Shown: positions 1 to 6,842 of the stretch, piece after piece | How the letters are laid out: each line of letters opens with the position of its first letter | Position numbering within the stretch: position 1 is the stretch's first letter | Source of the DNA: Dehalococcoidales bacterium | GTDB taxonomy: Bacteria > Chloroflexota > Dehalococcoidia > Dehalococcoidales > UBA5627 | NCBI GenBank assembly: GCA_012719115.1 | Contig: JAAYAZ010000204.1 | Location: forward strand, 1-19,862 | Direction of reading: 5' to 3' | Length of the DNA stretch: 19,862 nucleotides | Translations under genes and position numbers: made by a program | Notes under the pieces: model-generated | Databases searched by the model: none | The model's input: the letters and a program-made list of their open reading frames with translations, nothing else | Told to the model about the DNA's origin: nothing

Positions 1-1
1 A

Positions 2-1084
2 GGGCAGTCAGCATACCATGATGGCTGGACAACCAATCTCAACCTGTCTGTGGCGGCAACTACGACGACGTCAACCACGACTACTACTACACCTACAACC
101 ACAACGACGTCAGCTACTACAATAGAGGTAAACGGAAATGCTTTTTATATAAGTAGCAGTGGTGAAATATTGGAAGAAATAGAAGCCACTTCAGATAATG
201 GCAATTTTACCATTACCATTCCGGAAGGGACTTTTGCACTGGACAATGACGGCAACCCACTTGATTATCTGACAATAGAGGAGGATGAAGATCCCCCCAC
301 ACCACCTGAGGACGCTTATATTATAGGTTTAGCTTATAAATTTTTGCCCGCAGGCGCTACCTTTGACCCTGAGATAACATTTGAATTCAGCTATGATGAT
401 TCCGATATCCCCGAAGGTGTAGATGAAGAGGATATGGTTATCGCTTACTATGATGAAGATACCGATGAATGGGTAGAGCTGGACTGCGAAGTGGATAGAG
501 TGCATAATACCATAACCGCCCATGTCAGCCACTTTACCACCTTTGCTATTGTTGCATCTGCAACAACCTCTTCGCCGAATTTCTCTGTATCTAATCTAAA
601 CATAATACCGACAGAAGTTCAGGCCGGAGGGACAGTCGGTATCACAGTAACTGTTTCAAATACAGGCAATAACGCAGGTAGTTACGTTGTAGTTTTGAAC
701 GTAAATGGGGTAAAGGAAGCTGAACAAAGTGTAACACTGGCGGCTGATGCCAGCCAGAATGTTACTTTTTATATAATCCGACAAGCAGCCGGCACCTATA
801 ATGTAAACATAGACGGATTAAACGGCAGCTTTACTGTAATCGCCCTATCGGCAACAGAAACAACAACGATAATAAAAACAGAGATTTCAACGGCTACAAT
901 AGAAAATCAATCGACAGCAACTATAATAAGCACCTTAACACTTGGGGAAACAACTATTTTAACATCACTAGTTGACAAGGGAACGGACGGACTTCCCGAT
1001 GGGCTGATAATCAGCTGCATCATCGGAGGAGCAATAATAGTAGCAGGATTGATTGTCTATTTTGCGGCCAGAAGAAGATACTAG
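2..1084 (+). CDS. Thr-rich membrane-anchored surface protein, C-terminal part (5' end outside window)
   Basis: The frame is open to the left window edge, so the GTG at 50 is probably an internal valine and the gene starts upstream. Visible order: a short stretch ending in NLNLSVAA; a linker of almost only Thr and Ser (about 53-120); a beta-rich domain (about 122-560) with the pattern of ZU5-like surface domains, ending HVSHFTTFAIVA; a CARDB-like beta-sandwich (about 578-845, opening NFSVSNLNIIPTEVQAGGTV); a second Thr/Ser-rich stretch; and one hydrophobic helix (about 1001-1066) followed by ARRRY and the stop. This arrangement predicts an extracellular protein with a C-terminal membrane anchor and a positively charged cytoplasmic tail. 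Thr-rich linkers of this kind are often glycosylated, which is inference here. No catalytic motif is visible. A terminator follows at 1125-1162. Function is unknown; an S-layer-associated or adhesive role is possible. Confidence 0.75.
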   Translation, partial: GQSAYHDGWTTNLNLSVAATTTTSTTTTTTPTTTTTSATTIEVNGNAFYISSSGEILEEIEATSDNGNFTITIPEGTFALDNDGNPLDYLTIEEDEDPPTPPEDAYIIGLAYKFLPAGATFDPEITFEFSYDDSDIPEGVDEEDMVIAYYDEDTDEWVELDCEVDRVHNTITAHVSHFTTFAIVASATTSSPNFSVSNLNIIPTEVQAGGTVGITVTVSNTGNNAGSYVVVLNVNGVKEAEQSVTLAADASQNVTFYIIRQAAGTYNVNIDGLNGSFTVIALSATETTTIIKTEISTATIENQSTATIISTLTLGETTILTSLVDKGTDGLPDGLIISCIIGGAIIVAGLIVYFAARRRY

Positions 1085-1124
1085 TTAGAACCTATTTGCT
1101 CTGTTAACCAAAACATTTCTGATA

Positions 1125-1162
1125 ACAAAAGAGGCTGGGGAATAATTCCCGGCCTCTTTTGT
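1125..1162 (+). terminator. strong hairpin terminator after the surface-protein gene
   Basis: The arm ACAAAAGAGGCTGGGGA pairs with TTCCCGGCCTCTTTTGT around a 4-nt loop, 17 pairs with two G-U wobbles. The stem contains a GC core flanked by A and T runs, so it could act in both directions. It lies about 40 bp after the stop at 1084 and before the next promoter at 1204. Confidence 0.8.
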
Positions 1163-1203
1163 ATCCGTTTGCCTCTTACAGCATAACGAATTACTTGATT
1201 TTA

Positions 1204-1232
1204 TTGACATTTTTGTCATTATAAATTATAGT
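1204..1232 (+). promoter_or_regulatory. sigma70-type promoter of the antitoxin gene, with overlapping TGACA/TGTCA palindrome
   Basis: TTGACA (1204-1209), a 17-bp spacer and TATAGT (1227-1232) form a near-consensus promoter. An inverted repeat TGACA-TTTT-TGTCA (1205-1218) overlaps the -35 box. That is a plausible operator for autoregulation by the AbrB-type protein encoded just downstream; the operator role is inference. Confidence 0.65.
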
Positions 1233-1234
1233 GG

Positions 1235-1261
1235 GATAGTAAGATAGTAGGATAGTAGGAG
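1235..1261 (+). repeat. three tandem GATAGTAG octamers running into the ribosome binding site
   Basis: GATAGTAA, GATAGTAG, GATAGTAG occupy 1235-1258 without gaps, and the sequence then continues as GAG. The AGGAG at 1257-1261 is the likely Shine-Dalgarno sequence, 6 nt before the ATG at 1268. The repeat therefore fills the whole leader between the -10 box and the start region. Confidence 0.7.
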
Positions 1262-1267
1262 TTTCTT

Positions 1268-1579
1268 ATGTCAGAGTTAGTTCAAATACGTAAAAAGGCA
1301 CAACTGACTCTCCCCGCCTCGGTCAGGCAAAAACTGGGTATCGAAGAAGGCGATTTCGTCGATGTTCAGATAAAAGACGGGGATATCGTACTCAAGGTCA
1401 TGAAATTAGTCAGCAAGGAACAGGCTTGGTTCTGGACGAAACGCTGGCAAAACGGTGAGAGAGAGGCCGAAGAAGATATCCTTAACGGCAGGGTAAATAA
1501 ATTCGAAAACAGCGACGATGCCATTGCCTTTCTCCACAAGAAAAGTAATAAAAAGAAAACAGACACGGGCGATGTCTAA
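1268..1579 (+). CDS. AbrB/SpoVT-type antitoxin
   Basis: A 103-residue protein. Residues 1-47 form a swapped-hairpin AbrB DNA-binding domain (VQIRKKAQLTLPASVRQKLG then EEGDFVDVQIKDGDIVLK). The C-terminal half has the WFWTKRWQNGEREAEEDI pattern and the acidic/aromatic tail typical of AbrB-type antitoxins paired with RelE-family toxins; this part normally wraps the toxin. The start is set by AGGAG at 1257-1261. The stop overlaps the next ATG (TAATG), as expected for a coupled toxin gene, but that toxin gene is broken after about 17 recognisable codons. The antitoxin itself looks intact. It probably represses its own promoter through the palindrome at 1205-1218, which is inferred from family behaviour. 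Confidence 0.8.
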   Translation: MSELVQIRKKAQLTLPASVRQKLGIEEGDFVDVQIKDGDIVLKVMKLVSKEQAWFWTKRWQNGEREAEEDILNGRVNKFENSDDAIAFLHKKSNKKKTDTGDV

Positions 1580-2330
1580 TGCCTGTCGAATTCACAAACC
1601 GCTTCGTAAAGCAATATACCGGATTGCCGGATTCCAGATATTTTTTTGTTTGAAAGCCGATCTCCTTTATCTGATGTAAATTATCAATCATCGAATGATC
1701 TTCCTGTTTAGATTTATTATCCTGTTCGCGCAGTATATCCGATGCGCTTCTTTCTTTGCCGGTAAAAAACAACAGTAGCCGTCCTTCGAGTTCATCGATA
1801 TTATCATCTGAAATTGATAAAGGCTCAATTATCACGGTTCCGTCTTTTTCGAAAGTAAGACAGGTAAGGCCTCCGAATGCCGCAATATACTGGTCCTGCT
1901 TACCGATCGGTTCTTTCATTAAGTCTATTTCTATACGGCAGGCTTCTTCAGCCAAATACTTTTGGGTAGGGTACTCCTTATTGTAAACATGCAGTGCGTG
2001 CAGTAAAGCAACGGTAAAACTGGAAGAAGAGCCGAGCCCGCAGCCGGAGGGAACATCTGCAGCGGAAAATAGTTCAATGCTGTGGTTTATCCCCACCAGT
2101 TCCAGGGCTGTGCGGAAGATGCGGTGTTTTATTTCAGATATGTTGTTTACTATTTCTGTTTCGGAATAGCTTAAGCGTATGCTGTCGTAGAATCTTTTAT
2201 GTGCGGTGATATTGCAGTATTTATCGATAGCTCCCGCTATCAAAAAGCCACCATATTTAGAGTAGTAGGAGGGCAGGTCTGTTCCGCCGCCCCCCAGAGT
2301 TATTCGCATAGGGGCTCTGGATATTATCAT
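1482..2330 (-). CDS. hddA: D-glycero-D-manno-heptose 7-phosphate kinase (GHMP family), C-terminally truncated, likely non-functional
   Basis: Residues 1 to about 235 match a GHMP kinase of the heptose-7-phosphate type: the start MIISRAPMRITLGGGGTDLP, and the ATP-binding loop PSGCGLGSSSSFTV. The family phosphorylates D-glycero-D-manno-heptose 7-phosphate on the way to GDP-heptose for surface glycans. Similarity runs to KKYLESGN (near 1625). The frame then continues antisense through the toxin remnant and into the antitoxin gene, giving about 47 unrelated residues. The whole GHMP C-terminal domain, including the usual Gly-rich GAGGGG-type motif, is missing; normal length is about 330-350 residues, against 282 here. 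The start overlaps the stop of the upstream guanylyltransferase (ATGA), and GGAGGGG precedes the ATG. The heptose assignment rests on the neighbour; a related fucokinase-like GHMP kinase is the alternative. Confidence 0.7.
   Translation of the reverse strand: MIISRAPMRITLGGGGTDLPSYYSKYGGFLIAGAIDKYCNITAHKRFYDSIRLSYSETEIVNNISEIKHRIFRTALELVGINHSIELFSAADVPSGCGLGSSSSFTVALLHALHVYNKEYPTQKYLAEEACRIEIDLMKEPIGKQDQYIAAFGGLTCLTFEKDGTVIIEPLSISDDNIDELEGRLLLFFTGKERSASDILREQDNKSKQEDHSMIDNLHQIKEIGFQTKKYLESGNPVYCFTKRFVNSTGIRHRPCLFSFYYFSCGERQWHRRCFRIYLPCR
1579..1653 (+). pseudogene. N-terminal remnant of a RelE/ParE-type toxin
   Basis: The ATG overlaps the antitoxin stop by one base. The reading frame gives 24 residues beginning MPVEFTNRFVKQYTGLP, which resembles the first strand and helix of RelE-family toxins (usual length about 85-100 residues, with a basic-hydrophobic start and an LP after the first helix). 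It then stops at 1651-1653. All catalytic C-terminal residues are absent. The point where similarity fades (about 1615-1632) coincides with the point where the convergent kinase gene loses its similarity, so both genes seem to have been cut by one event. Too short for secure family assignment from sequence alone; the adjacent antitoxin is the stronger argument. Confidence 0.55.
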
Positions 2331-3040
2331 GTTTCCCCTCCTATGAACTTTTTAAACTCCTCTATTCCTTTTGGGGAGCCGATTTCATAAAAGCGCTCTT
2401 TTACCTCATATGCAAGCAATTGTTCCTCTTCAATCAGCGGTGTAAAAACATCTCCCAGTTCATAAAAACTGTCTTCGGGAATTCCGGACATTATATCTTT
2501 ACGGAAAATGTTTACTCCGTATTCTATATAATTCATATCGGCTGCTTTTTCGTGCTTGTTGTATTTTAACACATGGTCGCCCCTTATAACAGTGTTGCTG
2601 GTATCAAAAAGGTTATTATTTTTATAAACAGTCATAAGAGCAAGCTTGTTATTTGATTGGAAATAATGCCAGGCATCGGAAAAATTTAGAAAAACATAGG
2701 AATCGCCATATATTGTGAAAAAAATGTCATCGAGAAATCGCCCTGCGTTTTTAAGAGCGCCTGCAGTGCCTAAAGGCTTGTTTTCATAACTGTAGGTAAT
2801 ATCAATTCCGAAATGATTCCCATCTCCGAAATGGCTCTCGATTTGCTCCCCAAGATGCCCCAGGCATATCAGTACTCTGAATATACCCTGTCGTTTAAAT
2901 AACTCAAGTTGGTGCTGCAGAAAGGGTTTGCCATTGATATTTACCATTGATTTTGGCCGGTTTTGTGCCAGGTCTCCCAGCCTGGTGGCGAGTCCACCGG
3001 CCAGCACAACTATTTGCACATTATCCAATGCATAAGACAT
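2327..3040 (-). CDS. hddC: nucleotidyltransferase, probable D-glycero-D-manno-heptose 1-phosphate guanylyltransferase
   Basis: A 237-residue GT-A-fold nucleotidyltransferase. The signature VVLAGGLATRLGDLAQNRPK (residues about 11-30) holds the nucleotide-binding GG and the catalytic R and K. ENKPLGTAGAL and YGDSYV (metal-binding Asp) follow, and YEIGSPKGIEEFKKF closes the domain. Family members activate sugar 1-phosphates with GTP, CTP or UTP. The pairing with a heptose-7-phosphate-kinase-like gene through an ATGA overlap points to GDP-D-glycero-D-manno-heptose synthesis for S-layer or capsule glycans. The sugar isomerase (GmhA) and phosphatase (GmhB) expected in the pathway are not in this window. 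A predicted promoter lies at 3162-3191. The protein looks intact, although its partner kinase is truncated. Nucleotide specificity cannot be read from the sequence with certainty. Confidence 0.75.
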   Translation of the reverse strand: MSYALDNVQIVVLAGGLATRLGDLAQNRPKSMVNINGKPFLQHQLELFKRQGIFRVLICLGHLGEQIESHFGDGNHFGIDITYSYENKPLGTAGALKNAGRFLDDIFFTIYGDSYVFLNFSDAWHYFQSNNKLALMTVYKNNNLFDTSNTVIRGDHVLKYNKHEKAADMNYIEYGVNIFRKDIMSGIPEDSFYELGDVFTPLIEEEQLLAYEVKERFYEIGSPKGIEEFKKFIGGET

Positions 3041-3161
3041 ATATATTCTCGAAATTAATTCGTTTGCCGACTTATAATGTGCCGGAAGTTATAGTTATTT
3101 AGTATTTCCAAAAAAAACAAACACTAGATATATAGGCACAAGATATTACAGATTAAGCATA

Positions 3162-3191
3162 CTTATACACCGAAATGTTTGCCGATGTCAA
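3162..3191 (-). promoter_or_regulatory. predicted sigma70-type promoter for hddC-hddA
   Basis: On the minus strand TTGACA (3191-3186), an 18-bp spacer and TATAAG (3167-3162). Transcription would start near 3155, leaving a leader of about 115 nt before the ATG at 3040. It sits in the 279-bp gap after the diaphorase operon, where no clear hairpin terminator is seen. Confidence 0.5.
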
Positions 3192-3319
3192 GGAATTAAT
3201 CTTATTTGTGGTTATGCGAGGTTTTGTTGCAGATATTTGTTATGCTTTTCCGTTTTTTGGGGATTGGCAGATATTGGAAAGTGCTAATCATAGAGTTATC
3301 AACTTAGATAAAAATAAGC

Positions 3320-3958
3320 CTATTCAGACTGAATCCGTCTTGGGATTAACACTCCTACCGGGCATCGTTCCACGCACTCCATACAGAAGTCACAGTGTGC
3401 GTTAGTTTCAAAGCAGGCAATTTTTGTATCGTATCCGCGGTTAAGGAAGTAGATATGGCTTGTTCCGTAGATTTTTTCACAGGTTTGTACGCAAATTCCG
3501 CAACGGACACATTTATTGGGGTCGTAATCCAGAAAAGGAGTAAGGGTTTCCAGCGGCAGTTTATCCTGTGGGAGCCTTAAATTGTCAATTCGTTTTCTGT
3601 CGATACGAAGATGCGCCATTATTTTTTGCAGTTCACATTTGCCGTTTGCCGGGCACCCGCGGCATGTCGAGTGATGGTCTGCTATGATAAGCTCGACAAT
3701 GGGGCGTATAGCAGCGTCTATTTCGGGAGTATTGGTTTTAACAACCATTCCGTCTTCTACAGGTGTGCGGCAAGCCAACACCATTTTTTCGCCGTTAATT
3801 TCAACCCTGCATAAACGGCAAACCCCACTGGGAACTAAATCAGGATTGTAACAGAGATGAGGAATGTAAATGTCGTTTTCCAGGGCTACTTCCATTATGG
3901 TTGCACCCTGCTCTGCTTCCAATTGCTTATCATTGATAGTAAGGTGTACCTTATTCAT
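3320..3958 (-). CDS. NuoG/HoxU-like iron-sulfur subunit without catalytic domain
   Basis: A 212-residue protein. It has an N-terminal [2Fe-2S] ferredoxin domain (C36, C47, C50, C63), a NuoG-type His-Cys3 [4Fe-4S] segment (HHSTCRGCPANGKC; His 95/96, C99, C102, C108) and a two-cluster ferredoxin domain (C150, C153, C156, C160; C189, C192, C195, C199). It ends 13 residues after the last Cys. Neither the molybdopterin domain of full NuoG/FdhF nor the H-cluster domain of [FeFe] hydrogenases is present. This is the layout of HoxU and short diaphorase subunits, which pass electrons from the NuoF partner to a separate catalytic enzyme. The start at 3958 is chosen because GGAGG lies 9 nt upstream and homology begins there; it overlaps the NuoF-like stop by 8 nt. 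An in-frame ATG at 4030 lies deep inside the upstream gene and is unlikely. The electron acceptor is unknown. Confidence 0.85.
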   Translation of the reverse strand: MNKVHLTINDKQLEAEQGATIMEVALENDIYIPHLCYNPDLVPSGVCRLCRVEINGEKMVLACRTPVEDGMVVKTNTPEIDAAIRPIVELIIADHHSTCRGCPANGKCELQKIMAHLRIDRKRIDNLRLPQDKLPLETLTPFLDYDPNKCVRCGICVQTCEKIYGTSHIYFLNRGYDTKIACFETNAHCDFCMECVERCPVGVLIPRRIQSE

Positions 3959-5651
3959 CAACCTGTCCTCCGTTAACGAGAGCCTGGCATACGTTTGCGG
4001 GGCATTTCTTATCATTGATATGTGCATCATATTCGTTCCGGAAATAACGTATCGTTGTTAAAACAGGGTTGGGGGCAGTTCTGCCCAGTCCGCAGAGAGA
4101 GGTGCGTACTATCGAATCGCTCAGTTCAAGCAGCACATCAACATCCGTCTGTTTACCGTTGCCTTTAGTAATATCATCCAGGATTTCAAACATCTGTTTT
4201 GTTCCGAGCCGGCAGGGGATACACTGTCCGCAGGATTCCTGCTGCGCAAAATCGAGAAAAAATCTGGCCACGTCCACCATACAGGTATCTTCATCCAGAA
4301 CTACCATACCGCCCGAGCCCATAATGGAGCCGGCGGCTGCCAGTGAATCAAAGGCAATCGGCAGGTCGAGCAGCTCGGCAGGGAGGCATCCTCCCGAAGG
4401 TCCGCCTGTTTGTACGGCTTTAAACTTTTTGCCATCGGGAACGCCTCCGCCGATGTCGTATATTATCCGTCGAATGGTAATGCCCATCGGTACCTCGATT
4501 AACCCGCGGTTAGCCACCTTGCCGGTGAGGGCAAAAATAGCGGTTCCCTTACTGCTTTCGGTTCCGCGCCCGGCAAACCACTCCGCTCCGTTTGTAATAA
4601 TAGCGGGAATATTTGCCAGTGTTTTAACATTGTTGATATCCGTGGGTTTTCCCCACAATCCGCTTTCGGCGGGATAGGGGGGACGATGCCGCGGCATTCC
4701 CCTGTTTCCTTCAATAGAAGCCAGTAGAGCCGATTCCTCGCCGCAGACAAAAGCTCCGGCGCCTTCCCTGATTTCGATATCGAAACTGAAATCGGAATCC
4801 AATATATTGTCACCGAGCAAGCCGTATTGCCGCGTCTGATCGATGGCGATTGCCATTCTCTTAATGGCGAGCGGATATTCATCGCGTATATAGATATATC
4901 CGCGGCTGCAGCCGATGGCATAAGCGGCAATAAGCATTCCTTCAAGTACGGAATGAGGGTCGCTCTCCAGAAGAGACCTGTCCATATAAGCGCCGGGGTC
5001 GCCTTCATCGGCATTGCATATCATATATTTCGGGAAAGATTGTGTTTTATAACAGGCTTTCCACTTTAAACCGGTGGGGAAACCGGCGCCGCCCAGCCCC
5101 CGTAATCCCGACTTTTCAACTTCATCTATTATATTTTGCTGTGAGGTGCCCAGAGCCTTTTCGAATGCCTTATAGCCCCCGCAAGCAACGTATTGAGAAA
5201 TATCCTCGGGATTGATTACCCCGATGTTTTTCAGAGCTGTGCGCTGCTGAAATTTCATAAAATCCAGCCCGAAGAGGTTGGGGATGCCATCTAGTTCTTT
5301 TCCCCAGACTCCCAGTGCCAGGTCGGGGCGGTAATTACCGTTTATCAGGTAATCGGTTATCAGCTCTGAGGCAGTCTCGGGTGTAAGATTTTTGTAAGTA
5401 ATGCGGGGCTGGCCGGGTTTTATGATATCTACCATCGGCTCGCAGTAACACATACCGAGGCAGCCTGTCTTATGAATACGAGCCTTGATGCGGTTCTTTA
5501 TCAGGGCTGATTCCATAGCTTTGTATATGGATAAGGCGCCGGCAGCTTCGCCACAAGTCGCCATCCCAATAAAAATTTGAGGGATGGAAGGGTCTGTTAT
5601 ACTCTGCCAATCAGATTCAGCCATTGCCCTGAAGTCTGCCGTTATCATCAT
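3951..5651 (-). CDS. NuoF/HoxF-type NADH-binding diaphorase subunit
   Basis: A 566-residue flavoprotein that would oxidise NAD(P)H through FMN. Residues 25-115 form a thioredoxin-like [2Fe-2S] domain (ATCGEAAGA with C33; TGCLGMCYCEP with C64 and C68). The NADH/FMN core follows with GLRGLGGAGFPTGLKW (residues 182-197), then the SLBB domain. The C-terminal domain binds the N3-type [4Fe-4S] cluster through CGQCIPC (C474, C477, C480) and C520. The chain ends soon after CPANVC and lacks the extra two-cluster ferredoxin tail of many HydB subunits of trimeric [FeFe] hydrogenases. GGAGG lies just before the two tandem ATGs at 5651 and 5648; either could start. It follows the ferredoxin-NuoE gene by 24 bp and overlaps the NuoG-like gene, so the three are one translationally linked operon. 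Confidence 0.9.
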   Translation of the reverse strand: MMITADFRAMAESDWQSITDPSIPQIFIGMATCGEAAGALSIYKAMESALIKNRIKARIHKTGCLGMCYCEPMVDIIKPGQPRITYKNLTPETASELITDYLINGNYRPDLALGVWGKELDGIPNLFGLDFMKFQQRTALKNIGVINPEDISQYVACGGYKAFEKALGTSQQNIIDEVEKSGLRGLGGAGFPTGLKWKACYKTQSFPKYMICNADEGDPGAYMDRSLLESDPHSVLEGMLIAAYAIGCSRGYIYIRDEYPLAIKRMAIAIDQTRQYGLLGDNILDSDFSFDIEIREGAGAFVCGEESALLASIEGNRGMPRHRPPYPAESGLWGKPTDINNVKTLANIPAIITNGAEWFAGRGTESSKGTAIFALTGKVANRGLIEVPMGITIRRIIYDIGGGVPDGKKFKAVQTGGPSGGCLPAELLDLPIAFDSLAAAGSIMGSGGMVVLDEDTCMVDVARFFLDFAQQESCGQCIPCRLGTKQMFEILDDITKGNGKQTDVDVLLELSDSIVRTSLCGLGRTAPNPVLTTIRYFRNEYDAHINDKKCPANVCQALVNGGQVDE

Positions 5652-5675
5652 TAACCTCCGCCAAATAAGTCAAAA

Positions 5676-6401
5676 TTATCCCGGATTTTCGTCTTTATCA
5701 CCGGGTATTTTCAGTTGTTTTTTTATTTTCTCGCGGTCCATTTTTCCGTAAGTTTCGCTGTTAACGGTAATTACCGGAGCAAGGGCGCAACAACCGACAC
5801 AGGCAACAGTATCGAGAGTATATTCATTGTCTGCGGAAGTTTCTCCCTCTTTGATTCCCAGCAGTTTTTCGGTTTCTCTGGTCAGCTTTGGCGCACCGCT
5901 GATATGGCAGGCAGTTCCGCGGCAAATACAGACATGCCTTCTTCCGGGAGGGGTAAGACGCAGTGATTTGTAAAAAGAAGCTACCGAACGGATGTGCCCG
6001 ACGGATAAATTAAGATAGCGGGCGATGTGGCTAATCATATCTTCAGGCAAGTAGCCGTAATTAGACTGGAGTTCAAGTAGAATCGGGATTAGTCCGCTTT
6101 TATCCTTATTGTATTGTGAGAGCACTTTACCTACCCTCAGGTATTTATATAAAGGAATACTCATCGGGCATTCTGCGCTGCAGTCTCCGCAATCGTTGCA
6201 TTGGTCGATACCGTGTTTTCTGGCGTCTTCAAATTGGCCGGCTTTGATATCTGCCATAAGAACCGATGGCCAGAGACCTTTATCGCAAACTTCAAGGCAG
6301 ATACTGCAATCGATGCAAGGGTTTTCCCTGACTATCTCTTTATCAGTCTTTTTGTCATCCCGCTTTTTAAAAAAAGAAAGAACCGGAGAAATTACATTCA
6401 T
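5676..6401 (-). CDS. RnfC-like two-cluster ferredoxin fused to a NuoE-type [2Fe-2S] subunit
   Basis: A 241-residue protein with two modules. Residues 25-90 hold two [4Fe-4S] motifs (C29, C32, C35, C39 and C68, C71, C74, C78) in the alpha-helical arrangement of RnfC, HdrC and similar electron carriers; each motif ends CxxxC, the second followed by PMSIPLYKYLR. Residues 100-235 are a NuoE/HoxE thioredoxin-like domain with C160 and C165 (CRGTACH) and C201 and C205 (CVGCC), the standard [2Fe-2S] ligands. Plain NuoE proteins are about 150-170 residues, so the N-terminal module is an addition. It could give the complex a second electron entry or exit, for example to ferredoxin or a heterodisulfide-reductase-like partner; that is inference. 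The start at 6401 lacks a strong Shine-Dalgarno sequence. It is the first gene of the diaphorase operon, with a promoter at 6507-6535. Confidence 0.85.
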   Translation of the reverse strand: MNVISPVLSFFKKRDDKKTDKEIVRENPCIDCSICLEVCDKGLWPSVLMADIKAGQFEDARKHGIDQCNDCGDCSAECPMSIPLYKYLRVGKVLSQYNKDKSGLIPILLELQSNYGYLPEDMISHIARYLNLSVGHIRSVASFYKSLRLTPPGRRHVCICRGTACHISGAPKLTRETEKLLGIKEGETSADNEYTLDTVACVGCCALAPVITVNSETYGKMDREKIKKQLKIPGDKDENPG

Positions 6402-6506
6402 TTGCCTGTTACCTCGATACTACAATCTATAAATAGGAGCATAGCAATTTTTTCATATTTATTATATAGCATACCAAAAAATAAAGAAATCGGACAAATA
6501 TGGTCC

Positions 6507-6535
6507 ATTATATAATAAAATTAGTATTTTGTCAG
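6507..6535 (-). promoter_or_regulatory. predicted sigma70-type promoter of the diaphorase operon
   Basis: On the minus strand CTGACA (6535-6530), a 17-bp spacer and a perfect TATAAT (6512-6507). Transcription would begin near 6500, giving a leader of about 100 nt before the ATG at 6401. One mismatch from consensus in total. Confidence 0.65.
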
Positions 6536-6610
6536 TACTATATCGGGATATATTTTGAATAGAAGGGTTATTTGCAGATAGCTTTTCAAATACAAATGTG
6601 TAAAAATATC

Positions 6611-6638
6611 TTGACAAAAAAGAAGCGGTTATTATATT
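6611..6638 (+). promoter_or_regulatory. predicted sigma70-type promoter of the mannosylglycerate gene
   Basis: TTGACA (6611-6616), a 16-bp spacer and TATATT (6633-6638). The implied leader is about 235 nt long and would include the small reading frame at 6711-6842. No better promoter is seen closer to the gene. Confidence 0.5.
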
Positions 6639-6710
6639 GTTATTCAGCACCGGCTGCCGTATTTGCTTCCATCAAACCTCTGTTTGTAATCGTTTCCGCA
6701 TCCTTAGCAT

Positions 6711-6842
6711 ATGAATAATCAATCTGACAAGAGAAGTGTCTCCAAGAGGGAAGAAATTGGAGGCGATGATGGGGTAACGGGTGGCTTGTTAATAAATGAA
6801 CGAATAATATTAGATTTGTATACTACCATGCTTATTGAATGA
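6711..6842 (+). CDS. possible 43-residue leader or small protein (doubtful)
   Basis: An open frame starts MNNQSDKRSVSKREEIGG and ends TTMLIE, with its stop 39 nt before the next gene. It is rich in charged residues, has no signal peptide or membrane segment, and has no recognisable Shine-Dalgarno sequence. I do not recognise a family. It lies inside the predicted long leader of the mannosylglycerate gene, so it could be an upstream reading frame or simply chance. Confidence 0.2.
   Translation: MNNQSDKRSVSKREEIGGDDGVTGGLLINERIILDLYTTMLIE

Noticed and set aside
50..52. GTG as the start of the surface protein
   Set aside because: The frame is open to the left edge and continues sensibly, so this is most likely an internal Val.
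3320..3958. [FeFe]-hydrogenase subunit (HydA/HymC)
   Set aside because: The H-cluster motifs are absent and the protein ends just after the two-cluster ferredoxin domain.
3959..4030. Longer start for the NuoG-like gene at 4030
   Set aside because: The extra residues lie inside the NuoF-like gene; GGAGG and homology support 3958.
4069..4677. Long plus-strand open frame of 202 codons opposite the NuoF-like gene
   Set aside because: Ser/Pro-rich composition and exact overlap with a clearly real gene mark it as an antisense shadow.
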